A DNA stretch of 64,000 nt from an uncultured Pelagibacteraceae bacterium (GCA_902560075.1 CACEKE010000001.1:147207-211206); one strand, 5' to 3'; counted from the first letter of the stretch, positions 16,865 to 26,274 are shown. Numbers and translations are program-made. Notes: a model not told the origin generated them from the letters alone.

Positions 16865-18208
16865 TTAATTTTTTTTACTTTTGCTATAATTAGTTATCCC
16901 TGTTCTTAACTTTTCAATAATTTCATCAATATGTTTTTTTTCACAAATAAACATTGGAGCAATAATAAGTGCATCACCTGTTGCTTTAAAGTTAACACCA
17001 GCTTCGTAACAATGTTTAAATGTTGCAAGTCCTGCTTTACCAGGTCTGCCATCCATCTTAATATCAATTCCACCCATCATTCCATATCCTCTAATATTTT
17101 CTACTACATCAATATCTTTTAGTGAAAATAAACCTTCTTGAAAATATGGACTCAATTCTTTAGCTCTATTAAATATATCTTCTTTTTCAAATATATCTTG
17201 TACTGCCAATGCTGCTGCAACGGAAATTGGAATTCCAGAATATGTATAGCCATGGAAAAGTTCTATTACCCCTTTGGGCGAATTGTCCATTACTGCATCA
17301 TAAATTTCTTCTTTACACGCAACAACACCAAAAGGAACGATCCCGTTCGTTGTGGCTTTTGCCATTGTCATTATATCAGGTGTAACTCCAAATTCCTGTG
17401 CACCAAATGCTGATCCTGTTCTGCCCCATCCTGTTATTACTTCATCAAAAATTAATAAAATGTTATGCTTATCACAAAGTTCTCTTAATCTTTGTAAATA
17501 TCCAACGGGTGGTACTAGTGTTCCAGTTGATCCTGCGATTGGCTCAACAATGCAAGCTGCAATATTTTCAGCTCCAAAGTTTGTGCAAATTCTCTCTAAA
17601 TCATTTGCAATTTCTGCACCAGTTTCGGGTTGACCAGAAACAAATTTATGTTCATCTAAATGAGTATGTCTCATGTGGACTACACCTGGCATTAAAACAC
17701 TCGCGTAAGCTTTTACATTATTTATCATTCCACCAACAGAAGTAGCACCAATATTCATTCCATGGTAAGCTCTTTCACGACCTACAAACCTAAATCTTTG
17801 ACCTTCTCCTCTAGCTTTATGATATGCAACACTGATTTTAATTGCTGTCTCTACTGCTGTGGATCCACAAATTGTGTAAAAAATTCTGTTTAAATTTCCT
17901 GGCGTGTGTTTTGCTATTTTTGTTGCTAATTCAAATGAACCCCCAAAACCTTGTTGAAATGGTTGGGCGTAATCTAAAGTTTTTAATTGATTTGTGATTG
18001 CATCTATAATTTCGGTTCTACCATGTCCTAAAGGATTGCAAAATAATCCTGAACTTGCATCAATTTGAGTTTGTCCCTCATGGTTTTTTAAGTAAACACC
18101 TTTTGCACTTGTTATAAGTCTTGGTCTTTCCTTAAAATCTTTATTGGATGTAAATGGCATCCAGTGTTCATTTAAAGAATTTGGTATTGGGTTTTTTTCT
18201 GAACTCAT
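16865..18208 (-). CDS. tpa: taurine-pyruvate aminotransferase-type class III aminotransferase
   Basis: A 447-residue PLP-dependent class III transaminase. The PLP-site signatures LLIFDEVITGWGRTG near residues 250-264 and the lysine in TMAKATTNG near 280 are present, along with the YHGMNIGATSVGG block. It would move the amino group of taurine to pyruvate, giving sulfoacetaldehyde and alanine. The specific name rests on context: ald follows in the same operon and tauABC lies directly opposite. Other omega-amino acid substrates (beta-alanine, GABA) remain possible. No xsc gene follows. Confidence 0.8.
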   Translation of the reverse strand: MSSEKNPIPNSLNEHWMPFTSNKDFKERPRLITSAKGVYLKNHEGQTQIDASSGLFCNPLGHGRTEIIDAITNQLKTLDYAQPFQQGFGGSFELATKIAKHTPGNLNRIFYTICGSTAVETAIKISVAYHKARGEGQRFRFVGRERAYHGMNIGATSVGGMINNVKAYASVLMPGVVHMRHTHLDEHKFVSGQPETGAEIANDLERICTNFGAENIAACIVEPIAGSTGTLVPPVGYLQRLRELCDKHNILLIFDEVITGWGRTGSAFGAQEFGVTPDIMTMAKATTNGIVPFGVVACKEEIYDAVMDNSPKGVIELFHGYTYSGIPISVAAALAVQDIFEKEDIFNRAKELSPYFQEGLFSLKDIDVVENIRGYGMMGGIDIKMDGRPGKAGLATFKHCYEAGVNFKATGDALIIAPMFICEKKHIDEIIEKLRTGITNYSKSKKN

Positions 18209-18281
18209 ATTTTTATTTTAAGTATAATTAAATTCTTAGACTAAAATTTTTGTTAAGACTACACAATTTTAATTTATAAAG

Positions 18282-18298
18282 TGTGTAATAGTAACACA
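18282..18298. promoter_or_regulatory. candidate operator in the tpa-tauA divergent region
   Basis: A TGTGT / ACACA inverted repeat with a 7-bp spacer lies near the middle of the 200-bp gap between tpa and tauA. GTGTAAT occurs at 18283-18289 and again at 18307-18313, 24 bp apart. A regulator controlling both divergent operons could bind here. No tauR-type regulator gene is in the window; the factor is unknown. Confidence 0.35.
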
Positions 18299-18408
18299 AC
18301 TTGAACGTGTAATCTTTAATAGGCATCTCTGGTCTTATTAATTCATCATTTACATGGATCGATTTATGAATTTAAATGCTGCTATTAAATTAAATTAATG
18401 GAGACAAA

Positions 18409-19350
18409 ATGAAAAAAATAATAAGTTTCATTTTAGGAAGTTTAGTTGCTCTAACTATGTCTATAACAGTTGCAAATGCAGCTGCTAAAGAAGTAAGAGT
18501 TGCTTACTTTTTAGAGTGGCCAAGTCCAAATTTGGAAGACATGCAAAAAAAAGCGTTTGCTAAAGCTCTTGGAGTACCTGTCAAATGGACTAACTTCACA
18601 AATGGTGGAGCGATGACAGATGCAATGTTAGCAGGAGATATTGATATTTCTTATTCTCAAGGATTAGTACCTTTTATAAATGCTGTTAAATCAAAAGCAC
18701 CAATTAAGTTAGTTGATATTGCTATGGAATACGGAATGGGAGGAACAACATGTGTTACTTCTAACGCTTCAGGAATTACAAAAGCAAATGCAACTGAATT
18801 AGAAGGTAAAAAAGTTGCTGTACCATTAGGAACAATGGCTGAGTATGTTTTTGACGAAAGTATGAAAGTTGTAGGCGCAGATAGAGGTAAAATGGATATT
18901 ATTCAAATGGACCCTGAGGAAGGAGCCGCTGCGTTAGTTAGTGGTGATGTTGTAATGGCATGTTTATTTGGTGGTAATTCAATTAAAGCTGCAACAGCTG
19001 TTGGAACGAGATTGTTAACAGTTGATGAAGCAAGAGCAGCTGGAATACTTGGTATAGATATTACTTCAGTAACTGACAAGTTTATGAAGGAAAATCCAGG
19101 TATGCTTAGAACTTTTATTGAAGTAACTCACGAAGCAAATGCTAGATACAGAGCTGGTAAAAGCGATATGAATTCAATGTCAAAAGCTTCTGAAATGAAA
19201 GTGGCTGATATGAAAGAAACGCTAAGTGGCTTCAAGTTTCTAACCCCTGAAGAGACAAAAAAATCTATGGAGAGTGGAAACTTAGATGCGTTCCTAAAAG
19301 GAATGGGAACACCATCTGGTAATGTAAATACAAGTTTCCTACCTTTGTAA
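18409..19350 (+). CDS. tauA: taurine ABC transporter substrate-binding protein
   Basis: A 313-residue periplasmic binding protein with an N-terminal signal peptide; cleavage is likely in SITVANAAAKEV near residue 25. The mature part matches the TauA/SsuA family (VRVAYFLEWPSP, FTNGGAMTDAMLAGDID near residue 63-79). It should bind taurine or a related aliphatic sulfonate in the periplasm. A GGAGAC ribosome-binding site precedes the ATG. It heads tauA-tauB-tauC; a hairpin with a T-tract follows it and probably sets high tauA expression relative to the transporter body. Confidence 0.9.
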   Translation: MKKIISFILGSLVALTMSITVANAAAKEVRVAYFLEWPSPNLEDMQKKAFAKALGVPVKWTNFTNGGAMTDAMLAGDIDISYSQGLVPFINAVKSKAPIKLVDIAMEYGMGGTTCVTSNASGITKANATELEGKKVAVPLGTMAEYVFDESMKVVGADRGKMDIIQMDPEEGAAALVSGDVVMACLFGGNSIKAATAVGTRLLTVDEARAAGILGIDITSVTDKFMKENPGMLRTFIEVTHEANARYRAGKSDMNSMSKASEMKVADMKETLSGFKFLTPEETKKSMESGNLDAFLKGMGTPSGNVNTSFLPL

Positions 19351-19363
19351 AAGGAAAAAATAG

Positions 19364-19402
19364 ATAGGCGCCAATTACAATTTAATTGGTGCCTATTTTT
19401 TT
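19364..19402 (+). terminator. intra-operon terminator/attenuator between tauA and tauB
   Basis: ATAGGCGCCAATT at 19364-19376 pairs with AATTGGTGCCTAT at 19384-19396, 12 of 13 positions as Watson-Crick with one G-U, around a 7-nt loop. A T-run (19396-19402) follows. This is a strong intrinsic terminator shape. Its position right after tauA suggests partial termination giving more of the binding protein than of TauB and TauC. Confidence 0.85.
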
Positions 19403-19430
19403 ACAAAAATTTCTAATATAGTAAAGTTAT

Positions 19431-20228
19431 ATGAGTGATTTAGTTTCTCAAAATCTTAATATGATTTTTAAATCTCCAAAGGGAGAAACAGTCCACGCTT
19501 TAAAAGACTTAAACTTTACAATAAAGAAGGGTGAACTTTTAACTGTTTTAGGACCATCAGGTTGTGGAAAAACAACCTTACTGAATATTGCTGCAGGGTT
19601 TATAAGGCCCACTTCAGGAACAATAACTTTGGGCAATAATGAAATAAATGGTCCTGGAGTTGACCGTGGAATGGTATTTCAGCAGGGTGCATTATTTGAA
19701 TGGTTGACGGTTGCTGAAAATGTAAATTTTGGATTAAGGATGAAAAAACAAGACCCAATGTCCACACAAGAAAGGGTTGATGAATGGTTGGATATTGTTG
19801 GTCTAAAAGGCTTTGGTAATACTCCTACTTATCAATTGTCAGGTGGCATGCAGCAAAGAGTTGCCCTTGCTAGATGTTTAATAAACGACCCTGATTTAAT
19901 TCTTATGGATGAGCCTTTAGGTGCTTTAGATGCATTAACAAGAGAAAAAATGCAGTCTTTAGTATTAAAGATTTGGAAAGAGACCGGTAAAACAATTATT
20001 TTAATTACTCACTCTGTTGAGGAGGCATTATTATTAGGTGAAAGATTATACGTAATGGCTCCAAGGCCAGGAAGAATACACAAAGAGTATAATCTTCCCT
20101 TTGCTGAAATGGGATTAAAAGAAGATTTACGGGAAATTAAAAAAAATAAAGAATTTTCTTCAAAGAGAGAAGAAATTCTTTCTATGATTTGGAATATGGA
20201 AGAGGAAATCATGGGGAAAGACAATTAG
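19431..20228 (+). CDS. tauB: taurine ABC transporter ATP-binding protein
   Basis: A 265-residue ABC ATPase. Walker A GPSGCGKTT is near residues 42-50, Q-loop MVFQQGALFEW near 81, signature LSGGMQQRVALARC near 136, Walker B LILMDEPLGALD near 156 and the H-loop ITHSVEEA near 190. It powers sulfonate import with TauC. The gene starts 80 bp after tauA, past a terminator-like hairpin. Its stop is immediately followed by the tauC ATG. Confidence 0.92.
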   Translation: MSDLVSQNLNMIFKSPKGETVHALKDLNFTIKKGELLTVLGPSGCGKTTLLNIAAGFIRPTSGTITLGNNEINGPGVDRGMVFQQGALFEWLTVAENVNFGLRMKKQDPMSTQERVDEWLDIVGLKGFGNTPTYQLSGGMQQRVALARCLINDPDLILMDEPLGALDALTREKMQSLVLKIWKETGKTIILITHSVEEALLLGERLYVMAPRPGRIHKEYNLPFAEMGLKEDLREIKKNKEFSSKREEILSMIWNMEEEIMGKDN

Positions 20229-22154
20229 ATGTTTACGCAGATCGTTACAATTCTAATTCTTGTATCCATTGTAGGATGTATTCTTTATGGCAGAAAACTT
20301 ATAAAGACTGAAAAAGTTGATGCTGTTTTTGGAAATCCTGAAAGAGCTAAAGGAGGTACTCATTGGATAATTGTGGGTAGTAGTGCAATTTTATTAATTT
20401 GGTTATATTACTCTTGGGATATTGCCAAAGGGTTTTATCCAAAATCTGCGAATGAGTTATGTCAAGTAGCCAAAATAAACGAGTCATTATTAGGATTAAA
20501 ATATCAATTTCCTATAGAAGAAAGAGAATTCAAAAGTACATCTATTATAAAGATTGAAAATGAAAATCTAAAAAAAATCAATCTTGAAATAACTAATTCA
20601 CAAGATATCAGCGATCAACAAAAAATAGTACTTTCTAGTTTTATAAAAAAAACATCTCAGCTTATTCCTTTGCTTACAAATGATGAATTAATGGAGATGG
20701 AAACAAAAATACAGATAAAAAAAATGACTGAGGATTTAAAATTACTGAGTTCAAATTTTCAGAAGCAAGATTATCCATTTGAAACTGAGTCAGAACGAAA
20801 TGAACGTCAAAAAGCCATTTTAAAAGAAGGTGGATGGGGAATCACTACTGTGCAATCAGGAACAGGTTCTATCGAAAATACTTTAGAAGTTCCGTTAATA
20901 CCCGCAACAAATAGAGGTTTAAAGTTTCATGCAGCTTCTCAAGAACTAAAAATTATTGATGATAAATTTTTTAAATTAAAAAATCACAACCCACAATTTA
21001 AGAATTCGATTAAAAATTTAAAAGATGAAATAAAAACCTACAGAAAAAATTTAGATGATAATGAGGAGATAGCTTCCACTTATGCAAAAAACATTGTTAA
21101 AATTGCGAGAAGAATTGAATTTGCAAGTATTTACCCTCCAGGTGCTCTAAATGAAATGCAAAATGCGATTATAGAATTTGATAACTTACAAAAAAAGGAG
21201 CAAGGTGGATTAAGATTAATAGATATACTTCTATTCCCCGCTGGAACAATAGTTGCAAGTGGTCCTAGTTGTTCCGAGCAAGGATCAGGTAGATGGCTAC
21301 CTAAACCATCTGATACCTTTAATAAATTTATTTTAATGTCTAAGCCAAGTGTTGGTTATAAAAATATACCACTTCTTTGGATTGATATGATGGATGTAAG
21401 TAAAATAATTGGATTTATCCTACCAGACTGGATTGCAGATATATTGCCTGGAGATTATCCTGTTCATAATAAAAACGGTATAGTTGAGCAAAATTTTAAA
21501 GGTCAAGTATTAAAAATTGTAACTGGTGACTTTAAATTGTTTAGAATTCCTGTTCCATACGGGCATATTTGGGATTCGTTCATGAGAGTATTTTTAGGTT
21601 TAATATTTGGAATATTAATAGGTGTTCCCTTAGGACTATTTATGGGTCTTAATAGATTTGCAAAAGGTTTTTTTGATCCCTTGATTGAACTTTATAGACC
21701 TGTGCCTCCTTTAGCCTGGGCACCACTTATAATTTCTGTACTAGGAATTGATAATACAGGTAAAGTTTTTTTACTTTTTATGGTCTCTTTATCAATAATG
21801 ATTATTTCTGCACGAGCTGGGGCTTCAGGAACACAACTTTCAAAAATTCATGCTGCTCATTCACTAGGCGCATCAAAAAAACAAATATTAAGATATGTTA
21901 TTTTTCCAAATTCACTTCCTGAAATACTAACTGGTATTAGGGTTGCTGTAGGAATGTGTTGGGGTACTTTGGTTGCTGCTGAATTTTTAGCTGGTACAAC
22001 TGGCATAGGATTTGTTGAGAACGTTGCAAAAAAATATTTCCAATACGAGGTTATTTGGATAACAATTTTTATAATGGGTATGCTCGGATTATTATTTGAT
22101 GTTACGTTAAGAAAGATTATTGATAAAACAATACCTTGGAGAGGTAAAGGATAG
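20229..22154 (+). CDS. tauC: taurine ABC transporter permease with long N-terminal extension
   Basis: The last roughly 210 of 641 residues form a normal TauC/SsuC-type permease domain with the EAA-like loop SLGASKKQILRYVIFPN and several helices. TauC proteins are usually about 270 residues. Here an extra 370 or so residues precede the domain: a first membrane helix, a second near residues 46-62, then a long charged, helical segment (about 70-330) with a PSCSEQGSG stretch near 350. The extension is probably periplasmic and unusual; it could interact with TauA. No frameshift is visible, and tauB ends directly before the ATG. Confidence 0.85.
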   Translation: MFTQIVTILILVSIVGCILYGRKLIKTEKVDAVFGNPERAKGGTHWIIVGSSAILLIWLYYSWDIAKGFYPKSANELCQVAKINESLLGLKYQFPIEEREFKSTSIIKIENENLKKINLEITNSQDISDQQKIVLSSFIKKTSQLIPLLTNDELMEMETKIQIKKMTEDLKLLSSNFQKQDYPFETESERNERQKAILKEGGWGITTVQSGTGSIENTLEVPLIPATNRGLKFHAASQELKIIDDKFFKLKNHNPQFKNSIKNLKDEIKTYRKNLDDNEEIASTYAKNIVKIARRIEFASIYPPGALNEMQNAIIEFDNLQKKEQGGLRLIDILLFPAGTIVASGPSCSEQGSGRWLPKPSDTFNKFILMSKPSVGYKNIPLLWIDMMDVSKIIGFILPDWIADILPGDYPVHNKNGIVEQNFKGQVLKIVTGDFKLFRIPVPYGHIWDSFMRVFLGLIFGILIGVPLGLFMGLNRFAKGFFDPLIELYRPVPPLAWAPLIISVLGIDNTGKVFLLFMVSLSIMIISARAGASGTQLSKIHAAHSLGASKKQILRYVIFPNSLPEILTGIRVAVGMCWGTLVAAEFLAGTTGIGFVENVAKKYFQYEVIWITIFIMGMLGLLFDVTLRKIIDKTIPWRGKG

Positions 22155-22172
22155 TTAAATTTTTGATATCTA

Positions 22173-23114
22173 ATGATTAATTGGGGTATTTTAGGATATG
22201 GTAGAATGGGTTTATCCTTTTCTAAGGTGATTAAAGAAACTTCGAATTCAAAGCTAATTTATATAGGAAGTAGAACTGCGAACAATAAATCAGAAAATAT
22301 ATTGAAAGGTTACGATGATGTAATAAAGGATAAAAATATTGATGCAATATACATAGCAACTTTAAATAACACCCACAAAGATTTAATATTACAAATTTTA
22401 AAATCTGACAAACATATTTTATGCGAAAAGCCGTTTGTAATTGATTTAGAGCAAGCATTAAAAATAAATAAAAATGTTATTTCATCTAGTAAAAAATTCT
22501 TTGAAGCAATTGCATATTATTCTCATCCTCAAACTTTAAAATTACTAGAAATTATTAATAACAACGAAATAGGAGATATTATACAAATCGATAGCAGTTT
22601 TGGATATAAATCAAAAGAAAATATTAAAAAAAGAATTTACAACAAAGAATTTGGAGGAGGAGCAATATTAGATCTAGCTTGTTATCCTATTAGTTTTGCA
22701 ATGTTGTTTTGTAAAGAATTTAATAATTATAAGTTTTTATCAAAAAAAATTGAAATGGCAAAAACAGGTGTCGACAAACATGCTGAGGCTAAAATTTTAT
22801 ATGACAATAAAATTCACTTAAATATATCTGTAAGTATTAGTTCTCACTTAGATAACAAATGCATTGTTTACGGTACAAAAGGTAAAATCACAATTTTGAA
22901 TCCTTGGATGCCAAGTAATAAGTCTGCTTTAGAAATTGAAAATGAAAAAAGGTATTATAAAAAATTTATTGAGTCTTCAATGTCAACTTATGCAAATCAA
23001 ATACAAAACGTTTCAGATTATTTTTTAGGTAAAACAAAAAATGATTTCAATTTATTTGATATTAATAAATCTGTAATGTGTATGAAAATAATTGATAAAT
23101 GGATAGAAAAATAA
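22173..23114 (+). CDS. Gfo/Idh/MocA-family oxidoreductase
   Basis: A 313-residue NAD(P)-dependent sugar-type oxidoreductase. The N-terminal Rossmann fold starts INWGILGYGRMGLSF, followed by the EKPF motif (HILCEKPFVID, residues near 85-95) and the GGGAILDLACYP stretch typical of this family. The substrate is unknown; scyllo-inositol, glucose and sugar-amine relatives exist. It lies 19 bp after tauC and 1 bp before the sulfotransferase gene, so it may share their transcript. Confidence 0.85.
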   Translation: MINWGILGYGRMGLSFSKVIKETSNSKLIYIGSRTANNKSENILKGYDDVIKDKNIDAIYIATLNNTHKDLILQILKSDKHILCEKPFVIDLEQALKINKNVISSSKKFFEAIAYYSHPQTLKLLEIINNNEIGDIIQIDSSFGYKSKENIKKRIYNKEFGGGAILDLACYPISFAMLFCKEFNNYKFLSKKIEMAKTGVDKHAEAKILYDNKIHLNISVSISSHLDNKCIVYGTKGKITILNPWMPSNKSALEIENEKRYYKKFIESSMSTYANQIQNVSDYFLGKTKNDFNLFDINKSVMCMKIIDKWIEK

Positions 23115-23115
23115 A

Positions 23116-23958
23116 ATGATTATATGGTTAGCGTCTTATCCAAAGAGCGGGAACACATGGGTAAGATCATTCATTTCAACTTTAATGGAAACAGAAGATG
23201 GAAATTCTGATTTAAGGAATTTAAAATCAATTCCGCAATACCCTACAAGATCTTTTTTTAGTGGAATTTTAAAAAACTATGAGGATATGCATGAAATTAA
23301 GAAAAAATGGATACCGTCGCAAGATATTATAAATTTAGATAATAAAGTAAAATTTTTTAAAACCCATCACCTAAATTGTAAAGTCGATGAGTATGAATTT
23401 ACAAATTTACAAAATACGCAAGGCGTTATCCACATCGTAAGAGATCCAAGAAATGTTATTACATCAATTAAAAATCACTATCACATTAATGATTTTGATG
23501 ATGCGTTGAAATTTATACTTAATGAAAAAAATTGTATAGGTTTTGCAAAAAATAACAAAATAACGGAAAATGTTTTCCCAACAATAATTAGCTCTTGGAA
23601 AAGTCATTATAATTCTTGGAAGAAAGTTAACAAGAATTATCTATTAATCAAATATGAAAATTTGTTAAACAATCCTGAGACTGAATTTAAAAAAATATCA
23701 AGTTATGTATCAAAATTTTTAGATTTAAGTTTTGATGAAAATAAAATTTTAAACAGCATAAAAACTAATTCCTTTGAAAATTTAAAAATACAGGAAGAAG
23801 AAGGTAAATTTAATGAGAAAGTTGCAGATGACATGTCAAAAAAGGATTTTTTTTATTTAGGTAAAAGGAATAATTGGAGAGAGTTATTAAATAAAAACTA
23901 TATTGATGAAATAAATAGCGAATTTAATACTGAAATGAAGGAACTTGGTTATATTTAA
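23116..23958 (+). CDS. sulfotransferase family protein
   Basis: A 280-residue cytosolic-type sulfotransferase. The 5'-phosphosulfate-binding loop PKSGNTWVR lies near residues 9-17, and the 3'-phosphate motif VIHIVRDPRNVITS near 104-117 contains the conserved R and S. It transfers a sulfuryl group from PAPS to an alcohol or amine acceptor, which I cannot name. Sandwiched between two dehydrogenases and following tauC, it may modify or release a sulfated metabolite; that is conjecture. Confidence 0.85.
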   Translation: MIIWLASYPKSGNTWVRSFISTLMETEDGNSDLRNLKSIPQYPTRSFFSGILKNYEDMHEIKKKWIPSQDIINLDNKVKFFKTHHLNCKVDEYEFTNLQNTQGVIHIVRDPRNVITSIKNHYHINDFDDALKFILNEKNCIGFAKNNKITENVFPTIISSWKSHYNSWKKVNKNYLLIKYENLLNNPETEFKKISSYVSKFLDLSFDENKILNSIKTNSFENLKIQEEEGKFNEKVADDMSKKDFFYLGKRNNWRELLNKNYIDEINSEFNTEMKELGYI

Positions 23959-23965
23959 ATTTTTG

Positions 23966-24973
23966 ATGAAAAAAAACGAATTAAAAAAAATAATATTTAA
24001 AATTTTTAAAAAACATAAATTGGTTCACAAACATTCAAATATATGTGCTGATGCAATAATTAACGCAGAAATAGTCGGTGCTCATTCTCATGGATTATCA
24101 AGACTAAAAATGTACTGTGATAGAATTAAAAAAAATTTAATCAATCCTAAACCTAAATTTAAAATAAAAAGATATTCTAATTCAATTTTGCATTTAGATG
24201 CTAATGACTCTATAGGTTTTGTGGCTGCAGACTTTGCCATAAAACAAGCAATTAAACTTGCAAAAAGGACCGGCATAGGAATTGTTGGAGTTAAAAATAG
24301 CGGACATTACGGTCTTTCTGGATATTATATAGAGCAAGCTGTTAAGAAAAACCTTTTAGCCTTATGTTTTACAAATGCTCCTCCAGCTATAGCGCCTTAT
24401 GGAGCAAAAAAAAGTTTATTTGGAACAAATCCAATTTCTTTTGGAACCCCATCTGGATCCACAGCTCCATTTATATTTGACTCCTCAATGTCAAAAATAA
24501 ACAGAGGCAAAATAAGAGTTGCGGCAAAAATGAATAAAAAAATTCCTTTTGATGTAGCATTAGATAAAAATGGTAATATTACAAGTGATCCAAAAAAAGC
24601 TTTGGAGGGTGTGCAATTGCCTATTGCCGATTTTAGAGGGTCGGGTTTAGCTTGGATGGTAGATATTTTAAGTGGGGTGTTGACAGGATCTGCTCACTCA
24701 GGAAAAGTAAAGGATCCTTTTGACGATTTTACTGGTCCTCAAAACGTTGGTCATTTTTTTTTGGTTTTAAAACATAATATATTTATAAATAACTACTTAA
24801 ATAGAATTAAAGAAAATATTAAAAATGTTAAAAAACTCCCTAAAATAAAAGGTGTTAAAGAGATTTTTTATCCGGGACAAAGAAAATTTAAAAAATACAA
24901 AATAAATTTAAAGAAAGATATATTAATTTCTAATAAGATTAAAAATGAATTATTTGAATTATTAAATGATTAA
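23966..24973 (+). CDS. Ldh2/malate-L-sulfolactate dehydrogenase family protein
   Basis: A 335-residue member of the malate/L-lactate dehydrogenase (Ldh2) family. The family motif HSHGLSRLKMY near residue 35, GVKNSGHYGLSGYY near 105 and TNAPPAIAPYGAKK near 133 are visible. Members include sulfolactate, malate, ureidoglycolate and 2-keto-sugar reductases. I chose the ATG at 23966 because the upstream in-frame ATG at 23945 lies inside the sulfotransferase gene. The sulfonate context makes a ComC/SlcC-like sulfolactate role possible, but the family is too broad to decide. Confidence 0.75.
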   Translation: MKKNELKKIIFKIFKKHKLVHKHSNICADAIINAEIVGAHSHGLSRLKMYCDRIKKNLINPKPKFKIKRYSNSILHLDANDSIGFVAADFAIKQAIKLAKRTGIGIVGVKNSGHYGLSGYYIEQAVKKNLLALCFTNAPPAIAPYGAKKSLFGTNPISFGTPSGSTAPFIFDSSMSKINRGKIRVAAKMNKKIPFDVALDKNGNITSDPKKALEGVQLPIADFRGSGLAWMVDILSGVLTGSAHSGKVKDPFDDFTGPQNVGHFFLVLKHNIFINNYLNRIKENIKNVKKLPKIKGVKEIFYPGQRKFKKYKINLKKDILISNKIKNELFELLND

Positions 24974-26039
24974 ATTTCTGTTTTTTTTGTTTAACTTTTT
25001 TATTTTAACAAATTATTCAACCGCTTATGAATTTTCTTTGAAAAAAATAGCAGATTTCAACGCTCCTTGGGGTTCAGCTTTTATAAACAAAGATGAATTG
25101 ATTTTAACTGAAAAAAAAGGTGAAATAAAAGTTATAAATTTAATTTCTAGAAAAATAAGTAAAATAAAACATAATCTTGATATTTTGGTTTATGGACAAG
25201 GTGGTTTATTAGATATTATTTACAAGGACAATCATGTTTGGGTTTCCTATAGTGAAAACAGAGAAAACTGGGAAACAAGTACATCAATAGCAAAAGGTAA
25301 ATTTGATAAAAAACAAATTAATTTTGAAAATATTTTTCAAGCAGAGCCTCCAATAGACTCAGGTTACCATTTTGGATCAAGATTAGTAATAAAGAATAAT
25401 CATTTATATGCATCTATTGGAGAAAGAGGAATGGGGATGATTGCCCAGGATCCAAGTAAACATCCTGGAAGCATTATTAGAATAAATCTGGATGGTACAG
25501 TTCCAATAGACAATCCACATTTTGAAGATCAAAAAGATTGGTTGCCTGAAATTTTTCAAATTGGAGTTAGAAATCCACAAGGTATGGCGCTTTCAGATTT
25601 TGATAACAAAGTTTATATTAGTAACCATGGAGCGAAAGGTGGCGACTGGTTTGGGGAAGTTAAAAAATCTGAAAATTATGGATGGAAAATTTTAGGTTGG
25701 GGCGGTACAAATTATAGTGGCTCTGAGATAGGACCTAAATGGAAACCAGGATACACAAAAGCAATTAAATATTGGGTACCATCTATAGCTACAAGTGCAA
25801 TCACTATTTATAATGGAGAAGAATTCTCTGCTTGGAATGGACATGCATTGATCACATCATTAAAAGATATGTCATTAAGAAAACTAGATTTTAAAGATAA
25901 AAAAGAAAACAAAGTTTTAGAGGAAATCATATTCCAAAATGAAATAGGCAGGATTAGAGATATTCAAATCCAGCCTATAACAGGTAAAATATTTATTTTA
26001 ACGACGAAAGCCCTTTGGAAAATGGAAAGAAGTTATTAA
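24966..26039 (+). CDS. PQQ-dependent sugar dehydrogenase-like periplasmic protein
   Basis: A 357-residue protein of the soluble glucose/sorbosone dehydrogenase family (beta-propeller). A signal peptide (MIKFLFFLFNFFILTNYS) precedes FNAPWGSAFINKDELILTEK; YGQGGLLDI and FQIGVRNPQGMALSDF are family signatures. It would oxidise sugars or aldehydes in the periplasm with PQQ, if PQQ is available. It starts 8 bp inside the end of the Ldh2-type gene. Substrate unknown; no pqq genes are in the window. Confidence 0.8.
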   Translation: MIKFLFFLFNFFILTNYSTAYEFSLKKIADFNAPWGSAFINKDELILTEKKGEIKVINLISRKISKIKHNLDILVYGQGGLLDIIYKDNHVWVSYSENRENWETSTSIAKGKFDKKQINFENIFQAEPPIDSGYHFGSRLVIKNNHLYASIGERGMGMIAQDPSKHPGSIIRINLDGTVPIDNPHFEDQKDWLPEIFQIGVRNPQGMALSDFDNKVYISNHGAKGGDWFGEVKKSENYGWKILGWGGTNYSGSEIGPKWKPGYTKAIKYWVPSIATSAITIYNGEEFSAWNGHALITSLKDMSLRKLDFKDKKENKVLEEIIFQNEIGRIRDIQIQPITGKIFILTTKALWKMERSY

Positions 26040-26230
26040 GCTGAAATTATAAAACCTATAACGCAAATAAAACTAAAAAAAGTAAATATAGCTATTCTTC
26101 CAACCATCTTCTCTTTTTTTTGCTGCTCATAAATTTTACGTTTAAGAACATCTATATTTACCTTTTTTGGGGTCTTCTTTGATATATAGTTTTCAGATAT
26201 AGATGTTTTATCGAGACTTTCTGTGCTCAT
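26036..26230 (-). CDS. small tail-anchored protein, paralog of 13002-13205
   Basis: A 64-residue protein starting MSTESLDKTS, with a charged middle (KKVNIDVLKRKIYEQQKKEK) and one C-terminal membrane helix (about residues 43-63). It shares its layout and the V(N/D)I(D/N)xL linker with the protein at 13002-13205. The chosen ATG is at 26230; an upstream in-frame ATG at 26251 is possible. Divergent from the two-winged-helix regulator, whose operator-like repeats lie in the shared 97-bp gap. Function unknown. Confidence 0.55.
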   Translation of the reverse strand: MSTESLDKTSISENYISKKTPKKVNIDVLKRKIYEQQKKEKMVGRIAIFTFFSFICVIGFIISA

Positions 26231-26274
26231 AATTAATTTAATCACAATCAAATTTTTTTAACCATGAGACAAAT

